Assembly: GCA_023429345.1 (NCBI GenBank)
Contig: JAEYVB010000438.1
Coordinates: 1-12,217 of the forward strand
From: Planctomycetota bacterium
GTDB lineage: Bacteria > Planctomycetota > Phycisphaerae > Phycisphaerales > UBA1924
Direction of reading: 5' to 3'
DNA length: 12,217 nt
Shown piece by piece: positions 1 to 7,848 of the stretch (its first letter is position 1; each line of letters begins with the position of its first letter). Both the position numbers and the translations under genes were made by a program. The notes beneath the pieces were generated by a model, which saw nothing but the letters and a program-made list of their open reading frames with translations, searched no databases and had not been told where the DNA came from.

Positions 1-738
1 CTCGAGAAGTTCCAGCTCGCCGTCGACCGCTCCCCCGCCAGCACCGTCATCGGCCAGGTCCGCACGCAGGGCGTGCAGCTCGGCTACGAGAGCGACCAAG
101 TCCGCTTCATGGCCTCGTTCAACGACGGCCTGCGGACCCTCAACACAGACTACACCTCGGGCATGGAGGCCGACTTCGGCCTCACCGCGCGCCTCGAGTA
201 CAAGTGGGCCGGCCAGTGGTCCCAGTTCCGCGACTTCACCAGCTTCCCCGGGAGCGAGTACGCCGGCATGGCGGGCATCGCCGGCCACTTCCAGGACGGC
301 GGCGAGACCATCGGCACCGTCGAACAGGAGACCTGGGTCCTCACCGCCGACGCCTCCATGGAGGGTGACGGCTGGAACCTGATGGCCGCGGCCATCCTGC
401 GCAACTCCGACGTGCTCTTCAGCGAGGATGCCACCGATTGGGCGTGGCTGGTGCAGGGGGGCTATTTCGTAGCCCCAAGCACGGAGCTCTTCGCCCGGTT
501 CGACATGGTCCTCCCCGACGACGACCATCTCTTCCAGGACGGCGACTTCAGCACGCTCACCGCGGGTGTCAACCACTACGTCGTCCCCGAGAGCCACGCG
601 GCCAAGCTCACCGCCGAGGTCATCTACTTCTTCGACGACATGAGCAGCTCGATCGTCCCCGCCAACACGCTCACCCCCCTGCTCGCCGGCGATGACGGCC
701 AGTTCTCGATCGTGACCCAGCTCCAGCTGGTCTTCTGA
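1..738 (+). CDS. Outer-membrane porin-like beta-barrel protein, 3' part
   Basis: The frame is open at the left edge, so only the last 245 residues are visible; the start lies outside the window. The sequence shows alternating polar/hydrophobic strands separated by short Asp/Gly/Asn-rich turns and loops, for example around VRFMASFNDG, WVLTADASMEGDGWNLMAAAI and LTAEVIYFFDD. It ends in a strand finishing TQLQLVF, and a terminal Phe is the usual C-terminal signal of outer-membrane beta-barrels read by the BAM complex. The pattern resembles the phosphate-selective porin O/P type proteins common in Planctomycetota. That family name is an inference from style; the barrel assignment is firmer. No cysteines are seen. 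A 254-bp gap separates it from the next gene, so it is probably transcribed separately. Ligand specificity cannot be read from the sequence. Confidence 0.7.
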   Translation, partial: LEKFQLAVDRSPASTVIGQVRTQGVQLGYESDQVRFMASFNDGLRTLNTDYTSGMEADFGLTARLEYKWAGQWSQFRDFTSFPGSEYAGMAGIAGHFQDGGETIGTVEQETWVLTADASMEGDGWNLMAAAILRNSDVLFSEDATDWAWLVQGGYFVAPSTELFARFDMVLPDDDHLFQDGDFSTLTAGVNHYVVPESHAAKLTAEVIYFFDDMSSSIVPANTLTPLLAGDDGQFSIVTQLQLVF

Positions 739-790
739 ACCGACGCCCGTCCGAGCCGCCGCTCATTCTCACAGCGCCCGCCGCCCCCCG

Positions 791-820
791 GCGCCCGCCT
801 GTATAAGGATGATCGGGCGC
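791..820. other. Inverted repeat (7-bp arms) around a TATAAG sequence
   Basis: GCGCCCG at 791-797 is exactly complementary to CGGGCGC at 814-820, with a 16-nt loop containing TATAAGGAT. It could be a stem-loop at the end of the porin transcript, or a symmetrical protein site over a -10-like element. In DNA this GC-rich a 7-bp match is not strong evidence, and no T-run follows. Confidence 0.3.
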
Positions 821-942
821 ACCCGCGGGGGGGTCCGGTAGGCGGGCGCGGTTATCCGGGCCCGCCGCCAACCCCCCGGCCCGGGTGGGCGTATGAAGGG
901 AGGGCCCGCCAGTTCCCGCGCCCTCGGCCGAAACCGCCCCGT

Positions 943-960
943 GACAGGATGGACCCTGTC
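943..960. promoter_or_regulatory. Inverted repeat upstream of the operon start (operator-like)
   Basis: GACAGG (943-948) and CCTGTC (955-960) form a perfect 6-bp inverted repeat with a 6-nt spacer, ending 32 nt before the start codon at 993. The composition is less GC-extreme than its surroundings. It could be a dimeric-repressor site or a small hairpin in the 5' leader. Function is inferred from symmetry and position only. Confidence 0.3.
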
Positions 961-992
961 GCCCGTCCGATAGACTCCAGAAGGAGCGCTCG

Positions 993-3900
993 ATGGACCA
1001 AGCCCCCGCCCCGATGACCCCGGTGGTCGACCAGCTGCGGCGGGTGCGGTCACGGGCCCGGGGTCTCCTCCTCGCCGGGGCCGCGGCCACGCTGCTGGCC
1101 GCCCTGCTCGCCGGCCTCCTGGGCGCGGGGATTCTGGATTATCTACTCCGATTACCGGCGTGGCTCCGGGCGGTCTTCTGGGTCGCCGGGATTGCCGCCT
1201 TGGTCTATGGCTTCTGGCGGCTTGTCCGCCCCGCCCTGGGTTTCCGCCCCTCCCTCACCGAGGTCGCCCTGCGGCTGGAGCACTCTGAGGAAGGCAGGAA
1301 GGCCGGCATCTCCGGCCTGCTCGCCTCCGGGCTCGAACTCGCCGAACACCCCGAGACCACGCCCGTCGGCGGATGGATGGCGGAGAACGTCGTCCGCGAA
1401 GCCCGCGAACGGTTCGCCGGCGTCCGGGCCTCCTCCATCCTGAGCCTGCGCCGGACCCGCGACAGCTACATCGCCGCCGGGGTGTGCCTCGCGGCCGCGG
1501 CGATGGTGGTCATCCTCGCCGGCCCGATGCTCGCCGGGATCGGCCTGGCCCGCGTCGCAGCGCCCTGGTCGGGGGCGCAGTGGCCCAAGCGGACCGCGCT
1601 CGTGGACGGCACGGAGGTTGAGGTCCACCCGCTGGGCAGCGCGCTGCCTCTCCGCGCGACCATCACCAAGACCGACCGCCCCGAGGGCGAGACGCGCGTC
1701 ACGGCGCGCTACCGCATCATCACCGCCGAGGGCGCCGGCGCCCCGCAGCGGGTGCTGCTCACCGGGCAGGGCAAGGGCGACGACGGGCGCGAGACCTACG
1801 AGCGGCTGATCGAGCCCGGGACCCTCGCCGCCGGGGCCGAGTCCGCCACGCTCGAGTACTGGTTCGAGACCAGCGACGACCGGACCGAGTCCCGGCGCGT
1901 CACGCTGGTCCGCCCGCCCGCGGTGGTGGGGGCCGAGGCGACCATCTCGATGCCGGCCTACGCCCGGTCGACGGGCAGCGCCTTCGTATCGGGGCCGCAC
2001 GACCTCGGCACGGGGGCCGACCAGCGCGCCATCGTCGGGCCCGTGCTCGCCGGATCGGACCTGACGCTGAAACTGAGGCTGAACAAGCCGCTCCCCCCGC
2101 CCCCCGCGGCCGACCGGACCGCCTGGGCGCAGGCCAACTTGCCGGGATTGCCCGAGGCCGCGGCGATCGCCGTCACCGGCGAGGTGTGGGAGTTCTCCTG
2201 GCGCGCGACCGAGTCGCTGCGCCTCCCCTTCCGCATCGCCGACCGTCACGGCATCCGCGGCACGGAAGAGACGGTCTTCAGCTTCGACATCATCGAGGAC
2301 AAGCCCCCGTCGGCGACGGTGGTGGAGCCCCGGGAGGATGAGTCCGTCCTGGCCACCGCGCGCGTGGCGATCAGCGGCGAGGGCCGCGACGATGTCGGCA
2401 TCCGATCGGTCGAGATCCTGGTGCAGGCGGCCAAGCCCTCCGAGGGTTCGATGGGCGCCGCCCCCGAGCCCGTGGGCGAGCCCGCCATGGTGGCGGCCAG
2501 CGCCTTCGGTGAGGGGGGGGAGCCGGTGCGTTCGCAGGCGAGCGCCGGGCTCACGCTGGCGCTCGGCGAGCTCCGGGACATGGACCTCGCCCCCGGCGAC
2601 GAGGTGTGGATCTACGCCAGCGCCCGCGACAACTACGAGCTCGACGGCGCGCGGCACGACCCGGTCCGCTCCTCCCCGCGCAAGCTCCGCATCATCGGCG
2701 AGGACGACCTCCTGCGGCAGATCCAGTCCGAGCTCGCCAGCGTGCGCAAGGTGACCATGCGGCTGGACGAGGAGCAGGCCGATCTGGCCGGCGCGGTGGC
2801 GCAGGGCTCGGTCTCGGACGATGAGTCCCGCCGCCAGCAGGCGCTCTCCCAGCGGATCGGCCAGCAGCGCGAGTCCGTCCAGCGGCTGCGCTCCCGCATC
2901 GAGCGCAACCAGATGGAGGATGAGGGGCTGGAGGGCCTCCTCGAAGATATCGACAGCCTCCTCGAAGAGGCCGCGCAGGAGGCCGAGCGCGCCGGCTCGC
3001 AGATGGAAGCCGCCGCGCGCCAGGCCGCCGGCGAAACCGAGCGTGCCCCCCTCGCCCCCGAGCAGCAGGAAGCCATCCAGGAGCGGCAGGAGGATGTCCG
3101 CGACAAGCTCGGCCAGATCGCCGAGGCGCTCGATCGCGGCGAAGACTCCTGGGTCCTCAGCCGCACCCTCCAGCGCCTCGCCGAGCAGCAGCGCGAGCTC
3201 CAGGCCCGCACCCAGCGCGCCGGCGAGCGGACCATGGGCAAGCGCGCCGAGGACCTCACCCCCGCCGAGCAGAGCGAGCTCCAGGAGATCGCCGACCAGC
3301 AGCAGCGCCTCTCCGACGCCGCCCAGCGCGCCATCGAGGAGCTCGAGGAACGCGCCCAGCAGATGGCGAAGGTCGACCCGGCGCAGTCCGAGGGCATGAA
3401 GGCCGCCGCCCAGCGCGGCCGCGAGCAGCAGGTCCCGCAGGAGATGCAGCAGGCCTCGCAGAACGTCCAGCAGAACCAGACCAGCACCGCCAGCGCCCAG
3501 CAGCAGGAGGCCGCCGAGAACCTCGAGCAGATGCTCCAGGACATGAACGAGGCCCAGAAGAACCGCGACGCCGCCCTGAAGCGCATCCTCGCCGACCTGC
3601 TGGAATCGATCGAGAAACTCATCACCGACCAGGACATCCAGATCGCCGCCCTCGAGCGCGCCGAGGAGATCGACGATTTCTCGGGGCTCGATATCCCGCT
3701 CATCGCCCTCAACGCCAACACGCTCGACGTCGCCGCGCGGGCCAAGGCCGACCGCGCCACCGCCGAGATCGGCGACCTCGTCGATCGCGCCGCCCGCAAC
3801 CAGGACACCGCCGTCGCCGCGCTCCGCGCCGATCCGCCCGACCCCGGGCGCGTCGGGCAGGCCGAGCGCGAGTCCCTCCGCCTCCTGCGCCTCGCCAAGG

Positions 3901-4619
3901 ACGAGGCCCGCAAGCTCCAGGAGCAGGCCGCCAAGCGCGAGAACGACCGCAAGCGCGCCGAGCTCCGCAAGGCCTACCGCGAGGCCCTCGAGGAGCAGGT
4001 CGCCATCCAGGGCCAGACCGACCCGCTGATCGGCAAGAACCCCGACCGCCGCGAACGCCTCCAGGTCCGCGCCCTGGGCGAACGCCAGGAATCCCTCCGC
4101 CAAAGCCTCGAGACCGTCCGCAGAGAGACCGGCGAGATCGACAGCGCCGGCACCTTCAAGTACGCCCACGAGCGGCTCGACGCCGCCGCGGCCATCGCGG
4201 GCAAGAAGCTCCGCGCCGGCCAGGCCGATAGCGCCGTTGCCCGCAACCAGGCCGCGGCCGTCCGCATCCTGCAGTCGCTGGTCGAGGCGCTGAGCGAGGA
4301 AGACCCCGAGGGCGACGAGTTCCGCGAGGAAGCGAGCTCCGGCGGCGGCGGCGGGGGCGCCGGCGGCCAGGAGCAGCCGATCATCCCACCGATCGCCGAG
4401 CTCAAGCTCCTCCGCGCGATGCAGCAGGAAGCCATGGACCAAACCCGGGCCCTCGACGAGGCGAAAGCCGACGCCACGCCCGAGGAACTCGCCGGCCTCG
4501 GCGAGTTCCAGCGCACCCTGCACGACCGCGCCGAGGAGCTCGCCGAGAAGCTCCAGCCGCCGAGCGAAGCCCCTGCCCTGCCCGAGTCCCCCGGCGGACC
4601 GGTCAAGGAGGAGGACTAA
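993..4619 (+). CDS. Large membrane-anchored coiled-coil protein (DUF4175-like, planctomycete type)
   Basis: This 1208-residue protein has three clear parts. At the N terminus are hydrophobic segments at about 24-48, 57-78 and 160-187. The middle, about 190-570, is beta-rich and probably extracytoplasmic; it starts with the WPKRT stretch (197-201) and contains an Ig-like segment with DDVGIRSVEI (466-475). The rest, about 570-1110, is a very long charged coiled coil rich in Gln, Glu, Arg and Ala, followed by a Gly-rich hinge (1116-1125) and a short helical tail with PPIAELKLLRAMQQE (1132-1146). This architecture matches the DUF4175-like proteins I recall from Planctomycetota, often near MoxR/DUF58/von Willebrand-type genes, although none of those are in this window. 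The start is fixed by AAGGAG at 981-986, 6 nt before ATG. It is the first gene of a four-gene operon, and its strongly GC-biased codons create a 1123-codon open antisense frame with no independent support. Its role may be structural or tethering in the envelope; no catalytic motif is visible. Confidence 0.7.
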   Translation: MDQAPAPMTPVVDQLRRVRSRARGLLLAGAAATLLAALLAGLLGAGILDYLLRLPAWLRAVFWVAGIAALVYGFWRLVRPALGFRPSLTEVALRLEHSEEGRKAGISGLLASGLELAEHPETTPVGGWMAENVVREARERFAGVRASSILSLRRTRDSYIAAGVCLAAAAMVVILAGPMLAGIGLARVAAPWSGAQWPKRTALVDGTEVEVHPLGSALPLRATITKTDRPEGETRVTARYRIITAEGAGAPQRVLLTGQGKGDDGRETYERLIEPGTLAAGAESATLEYWFETSDDRTESRRVTLVRPPAVVGAEATISMPAYARSTGSAFVSGPHDLGTGADQRAIVGPVLAGSDLTLKLRLNKPLPPPPAADRTAWAQANLPGLPEAAAIAVTGEVWEFSWRATESLRLPFRIADRHGIRGTEETVFSFDIIEDKPPSATVVEPREDESVLATARVAISGEGRDDVGIRSVEILVQAAKPSEGSMGAAPEPVGEPAMVAASAFGEGGEPVRSQASAGLTLALGELRDMDLAPGDEVWIYASARDNYELDGARHDPVRSSPRKLRIIGEDDLLRQIQSELASVRKVTMRLDEEQADLAGAVAQGSVSDDESRRQQALSQRIGQQRESVQRLRSRIERNQMEDEGLEGLLEDIDSLLEEAAQEAERAGSQMEAAARQAAGETERAPLAPEQQEAIQERQEDVRDKLGQIAEALDRGEDSWVLSRTLQRLAEQQRELQARTQRAGERTMGKRAEDLTPAEQSELQEIADQQQRLSDAAQRAIEELEERAQQMAKVDPAQSEGMKAAAQRGREQQVPQEMQQASQNVQQNQTSTASAQQQEAAENLEQMLQDMNEAQKNRDAALKRILADLLESIEKLITDQDIQIAALERAEEIDDFSGLDIPLIALNANTLDVAARAKADRATAEIGDLVDRAARNQDTAVAALRADPPDPGRVGQAERESLRLLRLAKDEARKLQEQAAKRENDRKRAELRKAYREALEEQVAIQGQTDPLIGKNPDRRERLQVRALGERQESLRQSLETVRRETGEIDSAGTFKYAHERLDAAAAIAGKKLRAGQADSAVARNQAAAVRILQSLVEALSEEDPEGDEFREEASSGGGGGGAGGQEQPIIPPIAELKLLRAMQQEAMDQTRALDEAKADATPEELAGLGEFQRTLHDRAEELAEKLQPPSEAPALPESPGGPVKEED
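4605..4614 (+). promoter_or_regulatory. Strong ribosome binding site for the Gln-rich secreted protein
   Basis: AAGGAGGAGG lies inside the last codons of the upstream coiled-coil gene and ends 7 nt before the ATG at 4622. It fixes this start and implies that the two genes are translated from one message, the stop codon of the first being only 2 nt from the start of the second. Confidence 0.75.
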
Positions 4620-4621
4620 CC

Positions 4622-5358
<737 letters not shown>

Positions 5359-5362
<4 letters not shown>

Positions 5363-6528
5363 AGGACCAAATGGCAAATAGCAGATCGCGCATGGCAATT
5401 GCAAGGCACCCGCGCAAGCAGGCCCGGGGCGGTCGGAGCGCTCCCTTCCGGATTTGCCATTTGCCATTTGCCATCTGCTATCTTGCCGTCGCCGCCGCGA
5501 CGGCGCAGGAAACGTCCCCGCGCCCCGAAATTCCCGACGCACGCCCCCAGTCCGCCCAGAACAACGCCGCCGACGGCGAGATCACCCCCGCCCTCGACGA
5601 GGCCATCGCCAAGGGCCTCCGGTTCCTCGTCTCCCAGCAGGGCACCGACGGCTCCTTCGGCGATGGCCGCTTCGGCAAAAACGTTGCCGTCTCCGCCCTC
5701 GCCGGCATCGCCCTCATGGGCGATGGCAACCTCCCCGGCCGCGGCCCCTACGGCGAGGCCGTCGCCCGGTGCACCGAGTACATGCTCGCCAACTGCACCG
5801 AGAGCGGCCTGGTCGCCGGCGATGCCGCCAACGGACCGATGTACGGCCACGGCTTCGCCACCCTTTTCCTCGGCGAGGTCTACGGCATGACCGCGGGCGG
5901 CGGCGACACCGCGCTTGCCGGCCGCCTCCACGAGGCGCTCGTCAAGGCCGTGCGGCTCATCGAGCAGACGCAGAACGAGGCCGGCGGCTGGCGCTACAAC
6001 CCCGTCCCCTACGACGCCGATGTCTCGGTCACCATCGCGCAGATCATGGCCCTGCGCTCCGCGCGCAACGCCGGCATCGAGGTCTCCAAGGACACCATCG
6101 ACCGCGCGGTCGAGTACGTCCGCCGCTGCCAGAACCCCGACGGCGGCTTCCGCTACCAGGAGGACATGGGCGCCAGCGGCTGGCCCCGCTCGGCCGCCGG
6201 CGTCGCCAGCCTCTACTACGCCGGCATCCACGAGGACGACGCGATCGACAAGGGCATCGCCTACCTCATCCGCGAGGCCATGCCCGGGCAGCCCGCCGCC
6301 AGCCGCGCCCACTACTTCTACGGCCAGTACTACGCCGTCCAGGCCATGTACCTCGCCGGCGGCGAATCGTGGGCCAAGTGGTGGCCCGCCATCCGCGAAG
6401 AGCTCATCCGCTCGCAGCTCGCCAACGGCAGCTGGGAGGACCGCAGCGTCGGCGATTGCTACGGCACCGCCATGTCCCTCATCATCCTGCAGATGCCCAA
6501 GCGCTACCTGCCCATCTTCCAGAAGTAG
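5359..6528 (+). CDS. Secreted prenyltransferase/squalene-oxidase-repeat (alpha/alpha-toroid) protein
   Basis: This 389-residue protein has an unusual signal peptide: a basic n-region (1-31), the hydrophobic core ICHLPFAICYLAVAAATAQ (32-50), and a probable cleavage near ATAQ/E. The mature part carries alpha/alpha-toroid repeats of the squalene-hopene cyclase/prenyltransferase fold: GLRFLVSQQGTDGSFG (86-101), IEQTQNEAGGWRY (201-213), VEYVRRCQNPDGGFRY (251-266) and LIRSQLANGSWED (349-361). The Q-x-x-DG-G/S-F/W signature is clear. At 219-223 the sequence is DADVS where class II terpene cyclases have the catalytic D-x-D-D-T; one Asp of that motif is missing, so cyclase activity is doubtful. I recall this subtype as widespread in planctomycete secretomes beside DUF4175-like genes, function unknown. 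The toroid may bind a partner or glycan. Translation is probably coupled to the upstream gene. The signal peptide is built from a repeat element (see repeats). Confidence 0.8.
5371..5487 (+). repeat. Heptamer inverted-repeat element A, coding for a signal peptide
   Basis: The right arm (about 5452-5487) is a degenerate tandem array of ATTTGCC units; the left arm (about 5371-5398) holds inverted related units with ATGGCAA. Pairing is in register: 5378-5386 (ATAGCAGAT) with 5473-5481 (ATCTGCTAT), 5392-5398 (ATGGCAA) with 5461-5467 (TTGCCAT), and 5373-5377 (GGCAA) with 5483-5487 (TTGCC) after a one-base bulge. The GC-rich loop is about 60 nt. The element is AT-richer than its surroundings. It lies entirely within the first codons of the toroid gene: the left arm gives the n-region and an ATG, the right arm gives the hydrophobic core. 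Confidence 0.75.
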
Positions 6529-6539
6529 GGACTGCTCCT

Positions 6540-6625
6540 ATGGCACACGGCACACGGCAAACAGCAGATGCGAATCGGGAACACCCGCGCTGGATTTGCT
6601 ATTTGCTCTTTGCCATTTGCTATGT
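6540..6625 (+). repeat. Heptamer inverted-repeat element B, coding for a signal peptide
   Basis: This is a second copy of the element seen about 1.1 kb upstream. The right arm (about 6593-6625) is a tandem array of ATTTGCT/CTTTGCC/ATTTGCT units. The left arm (6556-6576) pairs with 6593-6614, leaving a 16-nt loop (6577-6592). As RNA, the 21-22-nt arms contain one C-C mismatch, two G-U wobbles and one bulged base. ATG 6540 sits at the outer left edge. The right arm encodes the hydrophobic core of the signal peptide; in both copies this peptide follows the same cycle (I-C-H/Y-L-P/L-F-A-I-C-Y). Confidence 0.75.
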
Positions 6626-7847
6626 TCCATCCCCCGCCGCGGCCCAGGAAGCCAAGGGCGTCCCGCGATTGCTCCTCGACCGCGCGCTCCAGGAACGCCC
6701 CGTCCTGCTCACCGCACTCGACCCCGGCACGCTCACCTACATGGAGGGCGGCCTCGTCCGCACCGAGCCCACCACCGAGTACCTCGCGATCCTCCCCGCG
6801 CCCCCGGCCCCGCCCGCCAAGCCCGCCGCCGACCGCTTCGCCGCCGCCCCGCCGGAATCGTCCCCCGAACCCGGCGCGCGCCCCGCGCCCGCCACCCTCG
6901 AGCTCATCGACGGTCAGGCGCTCACCGGCTCCCTCGCGCCCGCGGGCGCTGACCCCGACATCGTGACCTGGTCCCACCCCGCCATCGGGCCCGTCCAACT
7001 CAAGATCGACGACCTCCACCGGCTCCGCATCGCCGCCGAGGCCGCCGACCGCCCCGCGCCCGCCGCCAACGACCTCATCATCTTCGCCAACGGCGACCGC
7101 CTGGAAGCGTTCATCGAGCAGCTCGCCGACCCCATCACCGCCTCCGCCGGTGAGCAGACCCACACCATACCGCTCGACCGCATCGCCCAGATCGTCTTCG
7201 CCAACCCCACCCGCGAGCCCGCCGGCCCCTTCGCCTGGCTCGAGGACGGCTCGATCGTCGGCATCCGCGAGTGGCGCACCACCCGCGTCGGCGAGGTGCT
7301 GCTCACCCCACGGCTCTCCGGCGACAGCGAGAGCCCCGACACCGCCGCGGCCGCCGGCGCCGCCTCCGTCCGGCTCTCGGCGGTGCTCGGCGTCAGCTTC
7401 GACATGGCGGCGCTGCGGCCCCTCGCCGCGATCGCCCCGCGCGAGCAGGAACCCTCCGGGGGCCGCCGCTGGACCGAGCCCCTGCGCCCCCTCGGCCGCC
7501 CCGGCGCGGTCGGCGCCCAGGACCTCCTGCTCCCCGGCCCGATGACCGTCCGCTGGTCTATCCCCGACGCCCTCACGCGGCTCACGACCGAGGCCGAGCT
7601 CCCGCGCGACGCCTGGACCTGGGGCGACCTCGACGTCGTCGTCGCGCTCCACACCGGCGGAGAGCGGCGCGAGCTCCTCCGCCAGCGGCTGAGCGCCGCT
7701 GCCCCCAGCATCCGCATCAACGCCGACCTCGGCCAGGGTGCCGGCCGCACCCTCGAAATCCGCGTCGAGCCCGGACGCTTCGGCCCCGTGCAGGACCGCG
7801 TCATCCTCCGCTGCCCCTTCCTCGCCGCCGCGGCCAAGTCCGACTGA
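6540..7847 (+). CDS. Secreted beta-rich protein of unknown function
   Basis: This 435-residue protein starts with a polar n-region (1-17), the hydrophobic core WICYLLFAICYVPSP (18-32) and a probable cleavage near PAAAQ/E (33-37). After a short helical segment and a Pro/Ala linker (about 85-118) come three related beta-rich units: LELIDGQALTGSL to LHRLRI (120-164), LIIFANGDRLEAFI to IAQIVF (179-220) and FAWLEDGSIVGI to EVLLT (231-256). Each has a D/N-G-x-x-L/V turn, and the first two end in a run like P-L/V-x-L-x-x-I/L-x-x-I. The C-terminal part (about 325-427) looks like a beta-sandwich ending LEIRVEPGRFGPVQDRVIL, similar in style to carbohydrate-binding NPCBM-type domains; that is a weak inference. 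It starts 11 nt after the toroid gene's stop, with only a weak AGGG (6527-6530) upstream, so reinitiation is plausible. The open frame extends further upstream only as a shadow of the toroid gene. Confidence 0.65.
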   Translation: MAHGTRQTADANREHPRWICYLLFAICYVPSPAAAQEAKGVPRLLLDRALQERPVLLTALDPGTLTYMEGGLVRTEPTTEYLAILPAPPAPPAKPAADRFAAAPPESSPEPGARPAPATLELIDGQALTGSLAPAGADPDIVTWSHPAIGPVQLKIDDLHRLRIAAEAADRPAPAANDLIIFANGDRLEAFIEQLADPITASAGEQTHTIPLDRIAQIVFANPTREPAGPFAWLEDGSIVGIREWRTTRVGEVLLTPRLSGDSESPDTAAAAGAASVRLSAVLGVSFDMAALRPLAAIAPREQEPSGGRRWTEPLRPLGRPGAVGAQDLLLPGPMTVRWSIPDALTRLTTEAELPRDAWTWGDLDVVVALHTGGERRELLRQRLSAAAPSIRINADLGQGAGRTLEIRVEPGRFGPVQDRVILRCPFLAAAAKSD

Positions 7848-7848
7848 T

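Larger units (their letters stand above)
739..992. other. Intergenic region upstream of the four-gene operon
   Basis: No coding sequence is supported here. It must carry the end of the porin transcript and probably the promoter of the following operon. Visible items are a direct repeat GCGCCCGCC (774-782 and 791-799), an inverted repeat flanking an AT-richer TATAAG (802-807), a direct repeat GGGCCCGCC (858-866 and 902-910), and an inverted repeat at 943-960 just ahead of the operon. TATAAG is -10-like, but I see no matching -35 box, so no promoter is called. No stem followed by a T-run is present, so no intrinsic terminator is called for the porin gene. Confidence 0.5.

Noticed and set aside
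1152..4523. A 1123-codon open frame on the minus strand, antisense to the coiled-coil gene
   Set aside because: The plus-strand frame has a good ribosome binding site, membrane segments and a coherent domain order. The antisense product is Leu/Gly/Ala-rich low complexity with no recognisable domain, as expected when high-GC codon bias removes stops from an opposite frame.
5452..5487. Small CRISPR-like array
   Set aside because: The units are 7 bp, contiguous and without spacers, so this is a tandem heptamer array, not a CRISPR.
5454..6539. Upstream extension of the 435-residue protein to an ATG at 5454
   Set aside because: The extension lies out of frame over the whole toroid gene and is Arg/Pro-rich shadow sequence. 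The ATG at 6540 follows the upstream stop and precedes a proper signal peptide.
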